A stretch of 64,000 nucleotides of DNA, taken from the NCBI GenBank assembly GCA_030824575.1, contig JAVBXL010000223.1, forward strand, positions 62,001-126,000, written 5' to 3'. The translations under genes and the position numbers were made by a program. This document shows positions 39,418 to 50,309 of this stretch, in pieces. This DNA is from a bacterium. Lineage in GTDB: Bacteria; Pseudomonadota; Alphaproteobacteria; Sphingomonadales; Sphingomonadaceae. Each line of letters opens with the position of its first letter. Position 1 is the stretch's first letter. The notes below the pieces were generated by a model that was given only the letters and a program-made list of their open reading frames with translations, was not told the origin of the DNA and ran no database searches.

Positions 39418-40767
39418 TTATCTTTTCTTCCGCTGCTGCTCGATCGCGGCGCGGGATGTCATCGCGATATCCTGCGCCCGCAGATAGTCAACCGTGCCGG
39501 GCTTCAACCCCTGCATCGCGCCGTCGGCGCTGCGCAGCGCCATGGGATGCTCGCCCATCATGGCGTAGCGTTCCGCCGTCGCCAGCGCGGCGCGGGGCGT
39601 GTCGCCGCGCCGTTCGTAGACGACGCCCAGTTGATACCAGGCGAAGGGATTTTCCCGGTCGCGTTGCACGGCCAGGCGCAGCACCTGCTCGGCCTCGGCA
39701 AAATTGGCCTCATCCTCGGTCGCGATCAGCGCGTGGGAGAGCAGGACGGCGATCAGCGGCTGGTTGGTGATCTTCACGGCTTCGCGCAAGGGCGCGACAG
39801 CGTCCTTGGGGCGGCCGCTTTCCAGCAGGATCTGGCCCTTCAACTCAAGAAAATAGGGGTCGTCCGGCGCAGCCGCGAGCAGGGCGTCGGCTTCCTCCAG
39901 CGCTTTTTGCGGATAGGCGCTTTTATGCCAGGCATAGGCGCGGGCATAATGGGCCGGCATCGACTGGTCGGTTTCGGGATATTTTTGCAAGGTCTGGGTG
40001 GGTTCGGACACAAAGCCGATCAGCTTGGCCTTGATCCGCTCGAACCGCGCCTCCAGCGCCGGATCGACCGGGCGCTCCCAGGCCGGATCGACCGTATAGA
40101 CTTCGCGCAACACGTTGATGCGCTCGCCCGACAGGGGATGGGTGCGCCCGTAACTATTGTCCTGCGGGATGGCGAGGCGATATTCCTGATTTTGCAGCTT
40201 CTTGAAAAATTCCAGGCTGCCCTTGCCGCTCAGGCCCGCCTTCGACAGATAGCGCGCGCCGGCGAGATCGGCCGAGCTTTCCTGCCCGCGCGAAAAAGCC
40301 AGGAATTTGGTCATCGCCGCCTGCTGGCCCAAGCCCATGATCCCCATGCCCGCTTCCGCGCCGCCCGCCGCGATCGCCGCCGCGCCCAGCACCAGGCTGA
40401 GCAGGGTGACGCTGGTGGCGTCCTTGATCCCCTCGCCCGAGCGGATGACATGGCCGCCCTCGATATGGCCCAGTTCGTGCGCCACCACGCCCTGCAACTG
40501 GTTCACATTGTCGGCCTGCGCGATCAGGCCGCTATGCACCCAGACATATTGGCCGCCGGCGACGAAGGCGTTGATCTCCGGGTCGTTGATGACCATGACC
40601 TGGACGTTTTTCGGCTCCATGCCGGCCGCCTTGACCAACTGGCCCGACATGTCGGCCATGAAGGCTTCGGTTTCGGCATCGCGCAATATCTGCTGCGCGA
40701 GCGCCGGGCGTGCCATGCAGGCGAGCGCGGCGATCGCCAGCGCGCAGATTTTGAGCCGCGGCCGCAT
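39418..40767 (-). CDS. M48-family metalloprotease with TPR region (BepA-like)
   Basis: VVAHELGHIEGGHVIR (HExxH), signal peptide, C-terminal TPR repeats. Confidence 0.92.
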   Translation of the reverse strand: MRPRLKICALAIAALACMARPALAQQILRDAETEAFMADMSGQLVKAAGMEPKNVQVMVINDPEINAFVAGGQYVWVHSGLIAQADNVNQLQGVVAHELGHIEGGHVIRSGEGIKDATSVTLLSLVLGAAAIAAGGAEAGMGIMGLGQQAAMTKFLAFSRGQESSADLAGARYLSKAGLSGKGSLEFFKKLQNQEYRLAIPQDNSYGRTHPLSGERINVLREVYTVDPAWERPVDPALEARFERIKAKLIGFVSEPTQTLQKYPETDQSMPAHYARAYAWHKSAYPQKALEEADALLAAAPDDPYFLELKGQILLESGRPKDAVAPLREAVKITNQPLIAVLLSHALIATEDEANFAEAEQVLRLAVQRDRENPFAWYQLGVVYERRGDTPRAALATAERYAMMGEHPMALRSADGAMQGLKPGTVDYLRAQDIAMTSRAAIEQQRKKR

Positions 40768-40932
40768 CAGGGGTACGTCTTAGGCAGGGAGAGGCAGACC
40801 GTCACGGCGGCGTCGTGCCAAGGCCGGGCTGAACCTGCCGTGAAGCGGTAAGGCGCAACGAAAAGCGCCGCTGCGCACCGGTCGGAACCGGATGGGCAGC
40901 GGCGCTTGTTCATAACAGCCTGACGTCCGGCC

Positions 40933-43728
40933 TTATTGGCCGAAGGTACGCTGCCACCAGCCACGGCGCGGTTCGCCATCTTCGCCCACGCCATCGTCGC
41001 CATTGGCGGCGTCAGCGGTTTCGGCGACTGGCGCTTGCGGCGCGGCGGCTTCGGCAGGGGTTTCGACCGCGGGGGCAGCGGCTTCGGCCTCTGCATCGGC
41101 GACGACGGCCTTCTTGCGGCGGGGACGCTTGGGCTTGGCCGGTGCTTCCTCTGCAACGGGTGCCTCGACGACCGGTGCGGTTTCCTCGGCGGCGTCATCC
41201 GCTTCCGCGGCGTCGGCGACGGGCTTCTTGCGACGGGTGCGCTTGGGTTTGGCCGGGGCCTCTTCTGCAACGGCTTCGGCCGGCGCGGTTTCGGCGGCAG
41301 CTTCCGCCACAGGCTCGGCCACGGCTTCGGCTACCGGCGCGGCATCCGCCTTGGGCTTACGGGCACGGGGACGACGACGGGTTTTGGGCGCGTCCTCGGC
41401 TGGCGCGTCCTCGACGACTGGTTCGGTAGCTGGGGCTTCTGCCACCGGCTCGGCGACTTCGGCGACGGGCTCGTCCGATTCGCTGGTTTCGGCTTCAAGC
41501 GTCGCAGCGTCTTCGCCACCTTCGCGGCGGCGACGGCCACCCCGGCGACCGCGACGACCGCGGCGACGTGCACCACCGTCTTCGTCATCACCGGCAGCAG
41601 CCGCTTGCGCCGGTGCGTCGGTTGCGTCGTCGGCGGTGACGACGGCCTCGCCCTCGTCTTCATCTTCGGATTCCGCATCGGCATTGTCGCCGGCGTCTTC
41701 CTCGGTGCCTTCACCGGTGCGATTGTCATCGCGCGCGCCGCCACGACGGCGACGGCGACGACGGCGACGGCGGCCGCCGTCACGATCTTCGTCCTCGCGG
41801 TCGCCACGTTCGCCGCGGTTGCCGCGTTCTTCACGCTCGGTTTCGGGTTCGGCTTCGGCCTCCTCGACCTCTTCCTCTTCCTCCTCGTCGATGACGTCCA
41901 GATCGTCATCCTCTTCCGGCAGCGGCGCGTAGCTTACGACACGCTCAGGCCGCGGGCCGCTGGCCTCGACCGACATGCGCGCGCCTTCAACTTCGCCATC
42001 GGGCAGGACTTCGATCGTCACGCCATAGCGCTGCTCGATTTCGTCCAGTTCGCGGCGCTTGTTGTTGAGGACGTAGAAGGCCGCTTCCTGGCTGGCGCGC
42101 AGGGTGATGAGGTTGCCGCGACCGCGCGCCGCTTCCTCTTCCAGCATGCGCAGCGCGCCCAGGCCCGCCGACGATGCGGTGCGAACGAGGCCGGTGCCTT
42201 CGCAATGCGGGCACTGGCGGGTGGAGGCTTCCAGAACGCCGGTGCGCAGGCGCTGGCGGCTCATTTCCATCAGGCCGAAGCCGGAGATACGACCGACCTG
42301 AATGCGGGCGCGATCGTCGCGCAGCGCTTCCTTCATCGCCTTCTCGACCTTACGGATGTTGGAGTTCACCTCCATGTCGATAAAGTCGATGACGACCAGG
42401 CCCGCCATGTCGCGCAGGCGAAGCTGGCGCGCGATTTCGCGGGCGGCTTCCAGGTTGGTCGCCACGGCCGTCTGTTCGATGCCATGTTCGCGGGTCGACC
42501 GGCCGGAGTTGATGTCGATCGACACCAGAGCCTCGGTCGGGTTGATGACCAGATAGCCACCGGACTTGAGCTGGACGACCGGATTGTACATCGCCGCCAG
42601 CTGTTCCTCGACGCTGGCGCGCTGGAACAGCGACACCGGGTCGGCATATTGCTTCACGCGGCGCACATGGCTGGGCATCAGCAGACGCATGAAGTCCTTG
42701 GCGGCGCGATAGCCATGCTCGCCCTCGACGATGACCTCTTCGATATCCTTGTTGTAGATATCGCGGATCGCCCGCTTGATGAGGTCGCTGTCATTATGGA
42801 TCAGCGCAGGCGCAGCGGCGCTCAGCGTCTTTTCGCGAATCTCGTCCCACAGGCGGGCAAGATAGTCGAAGTCGCGCTTGATTTCCGGCTTGGTGCGCTG
42901 GAGGCCCGCAGTGCGCACGATGCAGCCCATGGACGAGGGCAGCGCCATTTCGGCGATGATCGTCTTCAACCGCTTGCGGTCGGCCGCATTGCTGATCTTG
43001 CGCGAAATGCCACCACCATGGCTGGTGTTGGGCATCAGCACGCAATAGCGGCCAGCCAGCGACAAATAGGTGGTCAGCGCGGCACCCTTGTTGCCGCGTT
43101 CTTCCTTGACGACCTGGACCAGCAGCACCTGGCGGCGCTTGATGACGTCCTGAATCTTGTACCGGCGGCGCAGCGCCATGCGCTTGCGGCGCAGTTCGTC
43201 GGCGGCCTCATCGCCGCCGCGGCCACGACCGCGCCCGCCCGAACGGCCACCACGCTCGCCACTGGCGCCGTCGTTGCCGCCTTCGCCTTCGGCCTGTTCG
43301 GCGTCTTCGCCCGACTCTTCATCGTCATGATGATGGCTCGCCTCGACATATTCGACGCCGCCTTCGGGCGCGATGGGGTCGTGGTCCAGATCATGGTCGT
43401 CATCGTCGAAATCGGCGCGCAGCGCGGCCTCTTCCTCGGCATGGGCGCGTTCTTCGCGCAGCAACGCCTCGCGGTCTTCACGCGGGATCTGGTAATAATC
43501 GGGGTGGATTTCGCTGAAAGCGAGGAAGCCGTGGCGGTTGCCGCCATAATCGACAAAAGCCGCCTGGAGCGAAGGCTCTACGCGGGTGACCTTGGCCAGA
43601 TAGATATTGCCCTTGAGCTGCTTGTGCTCAGCGGACTCGAAGTCGAATTCCTCGATCCGGTTACCCTTGACGACCGCGACCCGGGTCTCTTCCCGGTGGC
43701 GCGCGTCGATCAGCATACGCATTGTCAT
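40933..43728 (-). CDS. rne: Ribonuclease E/G family
   Basis: MTMRMLIDARHREETRVAVVKGNRIEEFDFE, GNIYLAKVTRVEPSLQAAFVDYG, DINSGRSTREHGIEQTA, RQCPHCEGTG; Arg-rich and Ala/Glu/Lys-rich C-terminal scaffold. Confidence 0.96.
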   Translation of the reverse strand: MTMRMLIDARHREETRVAVVKGNRIEEFDFESAEHKQLKGNIYLAKVTRVEPSLQAAFVDYGGNRHGFLAFSEIHPDYYQIPREDREALLREERAHAEEEAALRADFDDDDHDLDHDPIAPEGGVEYVEASHHHDDEESGEDAEQAEGEGGNDGASGERGGRSGGRGRGRGGDEAADELRRKRMALRRRYKIQDVIKRRQVLLVQVVKEERGNKGAALTTYLSLAGRYCVLMPNTSHGGGISRKISNAADRKRLKTIIAEMALPSSMGCIVRTAGLQRTKPEIKRDFDYLARLWDEIREKTLSAAAPALIHNDSDLIKRAIRDIYNKDIEEVIVEGEHGYRAAKDFMRLLMPSHVRRVKQYADPVSLFQRASVEEQLAAMYNPVVQLKSGGYLVINPTEALVSIDINSGRSTREHGIEQTAVATNLEAAREIARQLRLRDMAGLVVIDFIDMEVNSNIRKVEKAMKEALRDDRARIQVGRISGFGLMEMSRQRLRTGVLEASTRQCPHCEGTGLVRTASSAGLGALRMLEEEAARGRGNLITLRASQEAAFYVLNNKRRELDEIEQRYGVTIEVLPDGEVEGARMSVEASGPRPERVVSYAPLPEEDDDLDVIDEEEEEEVEEAEAEPETEREERGNRGERGDREDEDRDGGRRRRRRRRRRGGARDDNRTGEGTEEDAGDNADAESEDEDEGEAVVTADDATDAPAQAAAAGDDEDGGARRRGRRGRRGGRRRREGGEDAATLEAETSESDEPVAEVAEPVAEAPATEPVVEDAPAEDAPKTRRRPRARKPKADAAPVAEAVAEPVAEAAAETAPAEAVAEEAPAKPKRTRRKKPVADAAEADDAAEETAPVVEAPVAEEAPAKPKRPRRKKAVVADAEAEAAAPAVETPAEAAAPQAPVAETADAANGDDGVGEDGEPRRGWWQRTFGQ

Positions 43729-44202
43729 TTACATGTCTCCGGCGTGGACGGGCTGCGGCACAGGGCCGCGCCGCCACGCGATAGTGAAGGGACGGCCGGG
43801 CGCGCTCCGTTAAGGGCGCGGATGTCGGCATCGTCCAGGTTTGAAGGAAATTATGTGCGTCTGCTGCGTCGGCAGGGCCGGACAAATCGCCGGGCCGGAC
43901 CATCCACGCCGCATCGCCCGTGACCGGGGCAAGCGTGGAATGGAAATCATGCCTCATGCAGCGTCAACCTGTTTGCGACACTGCGGGGGGCAAATGCTGC
44001 CTCCGCCGGTGCCTATCTCATTGCCCCGCAAGGCTGCCCTGATATCGGCAAGTCTTTCGGGAATATGAATGGGTAGCAGTCAAATACCGACGGGGCAACG
44101 GCCGCCTTAAATATAATGCCATGTCCGCCGGTGTGGCTATCGATGCCCTATTCATCGTGAAGGACGGGTTAACCCTCTCATTTTACCGGGCCACAAGGAG
44201 CA

Positions 44203-45531
44203 ATGCTTAATCCAGAATTTAGCGTGGGGACGCTGAACGGATTAGCCCAAATGAAATTTGGCTGGACGGCCGACGGCAGCGCGTCGCACAAGCGGCGCAT
44301 GCTCCAAAGCATTGCCCTGGCAGGCACGATATTGATGGCGGTCCCCGGCAGCGCCGGTGGCATATCCGGCGTGGACGTGCGGGACGACAGGGTCGTCGTG
44401 CGCTTCGACGACCGTGTAAACGGCGCTTCCGCCTTTCTGCTGGACGCGCCGCGCCGTATTGCGCTCGACATCGACGGCGCGCACATGGGCCGGGGGCGGT
44501 TCACGCCGGGCAACGGTGCCATCGCCGCGGTGCGCCAGGGACAGCTCAACGGCGACACCGCCCGCGTGGTGCTCGACCTGTCGGGTCCAGCGACGCTGGG
44601 CAATGCGCGGCTGGCGCAGGACGGCAAGTCGCTCAGCTTCTCGCTTCAGGGCGTAAGCGACAGCCGGTTCCGCGCCGAAGTGGGGAAGGGGCGCACCCGC
44701 TTCGATGCGCCCGCCGACATGGCGGCCTATCCGCAAAAGCGCATCCATTCGATCACCGTGCCGATCCCCGCTGCGTCGCGCGGCGTGTCGCTGCCGCAGG
44801 TGGAGGGCACGAATAACGGCGCCCGGCCGCTGGTGGTGATCGATGCGGGCCATGGCGGCCATGATCCCGGCGCGATCAACAAGGAGAATGGCAAGCGCGA
44901 GAAGGACGTCACGCTGGCGATCGCCCAGGCGATTCGCGATCAGCTGGTTAAATCCGGCCGGGTGCGCGTGGCGCTGACCCGCGACGACGATAAATATCTG
45001 GTGTTGCAGGAACGCTATGGCATCGCCCGCAAACTGGGGGCGGACCTGTTCATTTCCGTCCATGCTGACGCGGCGGAAAATACGCAGGCGCACGGCGCGA
45101 CCGTCTATACCCTGTCCGAAACCGCGTCAGACCGGGAAGCCGCGCGCCTCGCAGCGCGAGAGAATAAGGCCGACATCATCAACGGCGTAAACCTTGGCGG
45201 CCAGTCGGGCGACGTATCGTCGATCCTGATCGACCTGACCCAACGCGAATCGATGAACATCTCGGCCAATTTCGCGCGGCTGCTGCAACGGGAGGCGGCG
45301 CCCTATGTGCCATTCCGCAGCGCCTATCACCGCTTTGCGTCGCTGATGGTGCTCAAGGCCCCGGATACGCCGTCGGTCCTGTTCGAAACCGGTTATATCA
45401 GCAATGCCGACGATGCGGCCTTCCTCTCCTCGCGCGAGGGGCAGGGCAAGATCGCCCGCGGCGTCGCCCGCGCGATCGAGGTGCATTTCGCCCGCAAGCT
45501 GGCGATGCGGGACGGGGCCGCGGGGGGATAG
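44203..45531 (+). CDS. N-acetylmuramoyl-L-alanine amidase (AmiC-like, AMIN + Amidase_3)
   Basis: VVIDAGHGGHDPGAINKENGKREKDVTLAIA, LFISVHADAA, LFETGYISNADDAAFL. Confidence 0.95.
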   Translation: MLNPEFSVGTLNGLAQMKFGWTADGSASHKRRMLQSIALAGTILMAVPGSAGGISGVDVRDDRVVVRFDDRVNGASAFLLDAPRRIALDIDGAHMGRGRFTPGNGAIAAVRQGQLNGDTARVVLDLSGPATLGNARLAQDGKSLSFSLQGVSDSRFRAEVGKGRTRFDAPADMAAYPQKRIHSITVPIPAASRGVSLPQVEGTNNGARPLVVIDAGHGGHDPGAINKENGKREKDVTLAIAQAIRDQLVKSGRVRVALTRDDDKYLVLQERYGIARKLGADLFISVHADAAENTQAHGATVYTLSETASDREAARLAARENKADIINGVNLGGQSGDVSSILIDLTQRESMNISANFARLLQREAAPYVPFRSAYHRFASLMVLKAPDTPSVLFETGYISNADDAAFLSSREGQGKIARGVARAIEVHFARKLAMRDGAAGG

Positions 45532-45721
45532 GCTGTCCTATTGGTGGCGACTTTGCTATTATGGCTCAGCCTTTCGGATAGGATCAGGGCGGCGCAACAA
45601 AATGTCGGAATCGGCGGGAAATGTGCGAAGCTAAGGGGATGGTCGCCGCGCGCGGGCGATACAGATGCGGCGGATCGCGTCATGCCCACTGGTCTTGGCG
45701 ATAATTTGACCCTAGAGCCTC

Positions 45722-48265
45722 TTGCCTATGGAAGAGGCCCGTTCCGAACCCGCCCCGTCGTCCTTCGCCTATCGCCTGCGCCGCGACGCGGGGGGCTTTT
45801 TCGGCCGTCTGCGTCCCTTGTGGCAGCGTCGCTGGGTGCGATGGATGTCGATCCTGCTGGGCGGCTTCGCCCTGTTCTGCGCCTTGTTCTGGCTGATCTT
45901 CGCGCGCGGCCTGCCTGACGCTGCGACGCTGCTGGAATATGAGCCGCCGCTGCCGACCATCGTGCGCGACATCAATGGCCAGCCCGTCCACAGCTATGCT
46001 CGCGAACGCCGCGTCCAGCTGCAATATAGCGATTATCCCCCGCTGTTGATCCGCGCCTATCTGGCGGCGGAGGACAAGACCTTCTTCGAACATCATGGCG
46101 TCGATATTCCGGGCTTCGCCGGCGCGGTAGTCGATTATGCCAGCAAGCTGGGGTCGGGCCAGCGCGCGCGCGGCGGCTCCACCATCACCCAGCAGGTGGC
46201 CAAGAACCTGCTGATCGGCGACGAATATTCGCCCACGCGCAAGGTGAAGGAGATGATCCTCGCCTACCGCATGGAAAATGTGCTGAGCAAGCAGCAGATA
46301 CTCGAACTCTATCTCAACCAGATTTTCCTGGGCCGGAATGCCTATGGCGTGCAGGCCGCCGCGCGCGCCTATTTCGACAAGGATGTCGCCGACCTCCAGC
46401 TGCACGAAATGGCCTATCTGTCGATCCTGCCCAAGGGGCCGGCCAATTACCGTCCCGAAAGCGAAACCGGCCACGCCCGCGCGATCGACCGGCGCAACTG
46501 GTCCCTGGGCGAGATGGAGAAGAACGGCTGGATTACCCCGGCGCAGCGCGCGGCGGCTGTGGCCATGCCGCTGGGCACCGTCGCCGCCCATGGCTCCAGC
46601 TTCGATGCGCGCGCAGGCGGCTATTATATGGAGGAAGTGCGCCGCCGCCTGATCGGGCTGTTCGGCGAAAAGGCCGATGATGGCCCCAACAGCGTCTATG
46701 CCGGTGGCCTGTGGGTGCGCAGCCCCTATGATCCGGTGGTGCAGGACAGCGTCGCCACCGCGCTGCGCAACGGCCTGCTGCGCTTCGATGCCGGGCGCGG
46801 CTGGTCCGGTCCGGTCGGCCACATCAATATCGAAAATGGCTGGGAGCGCGAACTGGCGGCCAGCTATATCTCCGTCGATTATGCCGAATGGCGCGTCGCC
46901 GTCATCATCAGCCGGACCGCGTCCGACGCGCAGCTCGGCTTTGCCGACGGCGGCACCGGCACGCTGCCCGCCGGATCGGCGCAGATGCCGTATCGCAAGG
47001 TCGGCGGGCCTGCCTTTTCCGCAATGAAGCCCGGCGACCTGATCGTCGTCGCGCGCAACGGGGCAAGCTGGGCGCTGCGCTCCATTCCCGAAGTGTCGGG
47101 CGGCATGGTGGCGGAGGAAGTGCATTCGGGCCGCATCCGCGCGATGCAGGGCGGCTTCGATTCGCGGCTTTCCTCCTACAACCGCGCGACGCAGGCGATG
47201 CGTCAGCCCGGCTCCACTATTAAGCCGTTCGTCTATGCGGCCGCGCTCGACAATGGCATGACCCCGGCGTCGATCATCGTCGATGGGCCGTTGTGTGTCT
47301 ATCAGGGCGCGGGCCTCGGCCAGAAATGCTTCCGCAACTTCTCCGGCGGGTCCGCCGGGCCGCAGACGATGCGCTGGGGCGTGGAGCAGTCGCGCAACCT
47401 GATGACCGTACGCGCCGCCAGCCAGACCGGCATGGACCGCGTCGTGCGCACCATCAAGAATCTGGGGATCGGCGATTATCAGCCCTATCTCTCCTTCGCG
47501 CTGGGCGCGGGCGAGACGACGGTGGAAAAGATGGTCAACGCCTATGCCACGCTCGCCAACCAGGGGCGGCAATTCCCGTCCAAGGTGATGGATTATGTGC
47601 AGGACCGGCGCGGCAAGGTGATCTGGCCAGAGCGCTGGCGCCCCTGCGACGGCTGCAACATGGCGAACTGGGACGGCAAGCCGATGCCCCGCTTCGGCAT
47701 GGAGGGCAAGCAGGTCATGAACCCGATGACCGCTTATCAGGTCGTCCACATCACCGAAGGCGTGGTCCAGCGCGGCACCGCCACCGTGCTGGCCGATTTG
47801 CAGCGGCCGCTGTTCGGCAAGACCGGCACCACTAACGGCCCGACCAACGTCTGGTTCGTGGGCGGATCGCCCGACATCGTCGCGGGCGTCTATATCGGCT
47901 ACGACCAGCCGCGCAGCCTGGGCGGTTGGGCGCAGGGTGGCCGCATCGCCGCGCCGATCTGGAAAGCGGCGATGGCGCCGATCCTTGAAACCATGCCCAA
48001 AACCCCCTTCGTCGCGCCGGCCGGCATTCGCATGGTCGCGATCGACCGTCGTTCGGGCAAGCGCGTCTATGGTGCCTGGCCCGGCACCGACGCCAAGCCC
48101 GCGATCATCTGGGAAGCGTTCAAACCCGAATCCGAACCGCGCCGCACCATCCGCAAGGAAGAAGCCGAAGCCCAGGCCAAGGTCGCCGCCGCCAGAGCGG
48201 TGACGAGCCGCACCCGCCAGCGCAGCGACGCCGACTTCCTCGAAGGGCAGGGCGGGATCTACTGA
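45722..48265 (+). CDS. mrcA: Penicillin-binding protein 1A
   Basis: Transglycosylase AAEDKTFFEHHGVD, GGSTITQQVAKNLL; transpeptidase PGSTIKPFVYAAALD, GKTGTTN. Confidence 0.96.
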   Translation: MPMEEARSEPAPSSFAYRLRRDAGGFFGRLRPLWQRRWVRWMSILLGGFALFCALFWLIFARGLPDAATLLEYEPPLPTIVRDINGQPVHSYARERRVQLQYSDYPPLLIRAYLAAEDKTFFEHHGVDIPGFAGAVVDYASKLGSGQRARGGSTITQQVAKNLLIGDEYSPTRKVKEMILAYRMENVLSKQQILELYLNQIFLGRNAYGVQAAARAYFDKDVADLQLHEMAYLSILPKGPANYRPESETGHARAIDRRNWSLGEMEKNGWITPAQRAAAVAMPLGTVAAHGSSFDARAGGYYMEEVRRRLIGLFGEKADDGPNSVYAGGLWVRSPYDPVVQDSVATALRNGLLRFDAGRGWSGPVGHINIENGWERELAASYISVDYAEWRVAVIISRTASDAQLGFADGGTGTLPAGSAQMPYRKVGGPAFSAMKPGDLIVVARNGASWALRSIPEVSGGMVAEEVHSGRIRAMQGGFDSRLSSYNRATQAMRQPGSTIKPFVYAAALDNGMTPASIIVDGPLCVYQGAGLGQKCFRNFSGGSAGPQTMRWGVEQSRNLMTVRAASQTGMDRVVRTIKNLGIGDYQPYLSFALGAGETTVEKMVNAYATLANQGRQFPSKVMDYVQDRRGKVIWPERWRPCDGCNMANWDGKPMPRFGMEGKQVMNPMTAYQVVHITEGVVQRGTATVLADLQRPLFGKTGTTNGPTNVWFVGGSPDIVAGVYIGYDQPRSLGGWAQGGRIAAPIWKAAMAPILETMPKTPFVAPAGIRMVAIDRRSGKRVYGAWPGTDAKPAIIWEAFKPESEPRRTIRKEEAEAQAKVAAARAVTSRTRQRSDADFLEGQGGIY

Positions 48266-48363
48266 GGCGCTACCGGGCCTATGCTCTTCCCAAATCTGCC
48301 GCCCTCGGATAGGGGCAGTCGCTTGATGCGTTAACGCGCCAGCCAAATATCCGGAGACTCCCC

Positions 48364-49491
48364 ATGCGCGCCGAAGCGCAGCAATATATCGACCGTATCG
48401 ACGCCGCGCTGGAATTGCTGCGCCGCTTCCTCGACTGGGACCGCGCGCTGCGTCGGCTGGACGAGTTGAATGCGCGCGTCGAAGACCCGACCCTGTGGGA
48501 CAATGCCAAGCTGGCGCAGGAGGTGATGCGTGAGCGCACCCGGCTGGAAAGCGCGATCGGCGCGACCCGCGCGATCGAGGGCGGCAAGACCGACAATGCC
48601 GAACTGATCGAAATGGCCGAGGCCGAGGGCGACGAGGAGATGGTGGCCGAGGCCATCGCGTCGTTGAAGGCGCTGGCCGACCAGGCGGACGAGGACAAGA
48701 TCAAGGCGCTGCTGGCGGGCGAGGCCGATGCCAGCGACACCTATCTGGAAATCCATGCCGGGGCGGGTGGCACCGAAAGCCAGGACTGGGCCGAAATCCT
48801 CTCGCGCATGTATCGCCGCTGGGCCGAACGGCGCGGCTACAAGGTGGACCTGGTCGATTATCAGGCAGGGGAAACCGCGGGCATCAAGTCCGCGACCTTC
48901 CTGATCAAGGGCGAGAACGCCTATGGCTATGCCAAGACCGAGAGCGGCGTTCACCGCCTGGTCCGCATCAGCCCCTATGACAGCGCGGCGCGGCGCCACA
49001 CCAGCTTCTCGTCGGTGTGGGTCTATCCGGTGATCGACGACAATATCGATATCGAGGTCAAGGAATCCGACCTCAAGATCGACACCTATCGCGCATCGGG
49101 CGCGGGCGGGCAGCACGTCAACACCACCGACTCCGCGGTCCGCATCACCCACGTCCCGTCCGGCATCATCGTGGCGTCGCAAAATGATCGGTCGCAGCAC
49201 AAGAACCGCGCGACTGCGATGAATATGCTCAAAGCGCGCCTGTACGAGGCGGAACTACGCAAGCGCGAGGAAGTGGCAAACAGCGATTATCAGGCCAAGA
49301 CCGAGATCGGCTGGGGCCACCAGATCCGTTCCTATGTGCTGCAACCCTATCAGCTGGTGAAGGATCTGCGCACCGGCGTCACCTCCACCGCGCCCGACGA
49401 TGTGCTGGACGGCGCGCTCGACCCGTTCATGGCCGCCGCTCTGTCACAGAAGGTGACGGGCGAGAAGGTCGATGTGGAGGATGTGGACTGA
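48364..49491 (+). CDS. prfB: Peptide chain release factor 2 (no programmed frameshift)
   Basis: AGAGGTESQDWAEIL, SGAGGQHVNTTDSAVRITHVPSGI, SPYDSAARRHTSFSSV; a single uninterrupted frame. Confidence 0.97.
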   Translation: MRAEAQQYIDRIDAALELLRRFLDWDRALRRLDELNARVEDPTLWDNAKLAQEVMRERTRLESAIGATRAIEGGKTDNAELIEMAEAEGDEEMVAEAIASLKALADQADEDKIKALLAGEADASDTYLEIHAGAGGTESQDWAEILSRMYRRWAERRGYKVDLVDYQAGETAGIKSATFLIKGENAYGYAKTESGVHRLVRISPYDSAARRHTSFSSVWVYPVIDDNIDIEVKESDLKIDTYRASGAGGQHVNTTDSAVRITHVPSGIIVASQNDRSQHKNRATAMNMLKARLYEAELRKREEVANSDYQAKTEIGWGHQIRSYVLQPYQLVKDLRTGVTSTAPDDVLDGALDPFMAAALSQKVTGEKVDVEDVD

Positions 49492-50210
49492 TGATCCGGG
49501 CGGTTCTGGCGGGCGTATTTGTCCTGCTGGCCGCCTGCGACCAGATGGGCGGGGGCAAGGAGACGCATCGCGCTGCCGCCGCCGAGGCGTTTCCGCAGGC
49601 CGACCGGCCGGTCGCACCGATCGTCTCCACCCGCTGGTCGAGCGAGGAAGCGCGCGACCGGGTCAATGAAGCGGAGGACATCATGGACCGGGCGGGCATC
49701 CGCCCCGGCATGACCGTCGCGGATATCGGCGCAGGCGAGGGCTATTATACCGTGCGCCTTGCCAAGCGGGTCGGGGCCAAGGGCCGCGTCCTTGCCGAGG
49801 ATATCATGCCCGAGGTGATCGAAGCGCTATCGCGCCGCATCACGCGCGAAAAATGGGATAATGTCAGCCTGAAGCTGGGCGCGCCGGAAGACCCCAGGCT
49901 ACCCGAAAACAGCTTCGACCGGATCATGATGGTCCATATGTATCATGAGATCGCCGAGCCTTATGCCTTTCTCTGGCATCTGAGCCCCGCGCTCAAGAAG
50001 GATGGCGAACTGATCGTGGTCGATGCCGACCGGCCGACCGACCAGCATGGCACCCCGCCGCGCCTGTTGGCCTGCGAGCTGGCGGCCATGGGATTTCGCC
50101 TGGAACAGGTGGTGCCCAAACCGACGGCAGGCGGCTATCTGGCGCGGTTCCGGCGTATTGCCGCGCGGCCCGATCCCGCCAGCATCGTCCCATGCGCCTT
50201 TCAGGATTGA
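49491..50210 (+). CDS. Class I SAM-dependent methyltransferase, lipoprotein-like N-terminus
   Basis: MIRAVLAGVFVLLAACDQ (lipobox-like), GMTVADIGAGEGYYTVRLAKRVG, NSFDRIMMVHMYHEI. Confidence 0.85.
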   Translation: MIRAVLAGVFVLLAACDQMGGGKETHRAAAAEAFPQADRPVAPIVSTRWSSEEARDRVNEAEDIMDRAGIRPGMTVADIGAGEGYYTVRLAKRVGAKGRVLAEDIMPEVIEALSRRITREKWDNVSLKLGAPEDPRLPENSFDRIMMVHMYHEIAEPYAFLWHLSPALKKDGELIVVDADRPTDQHGTPPRLLACELAAMGFRLEQVVPKPTAGGYLARFRRIAARPDPASIVPCAFQD

Positions 50211-50309
50211 TCTCGGGCGTGGGCAGCCAGGGTTAATGTCTGCCTAATATTGCTTGTTGATAAGCCGGCATGTCTCGATGGCGTAGGGGTCATGCAGGGA
50301 GGCTGCGGC

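Noticed and set aside
40936-43923. 995-aa plus-strand ORF antisense to rne
   Set aside because: GC-rich codon bias creates long mirror ORFs; composition is a shadow of the conserved RNase E frame and no RBS or protein motifs were seen
45680-48346. 888-aa minus-strand ORF antisense to the PBP1A gene
   Set aside because: Same antisense-shadow effect; the plus frame has all PBP1A motifs
48364-48450. Programmed frameshift in prfB
   Set aside because: The RF2 frame is continuous with no in-frame TGA near the start; frameshift-less prfB is common in alphaproteobacteria
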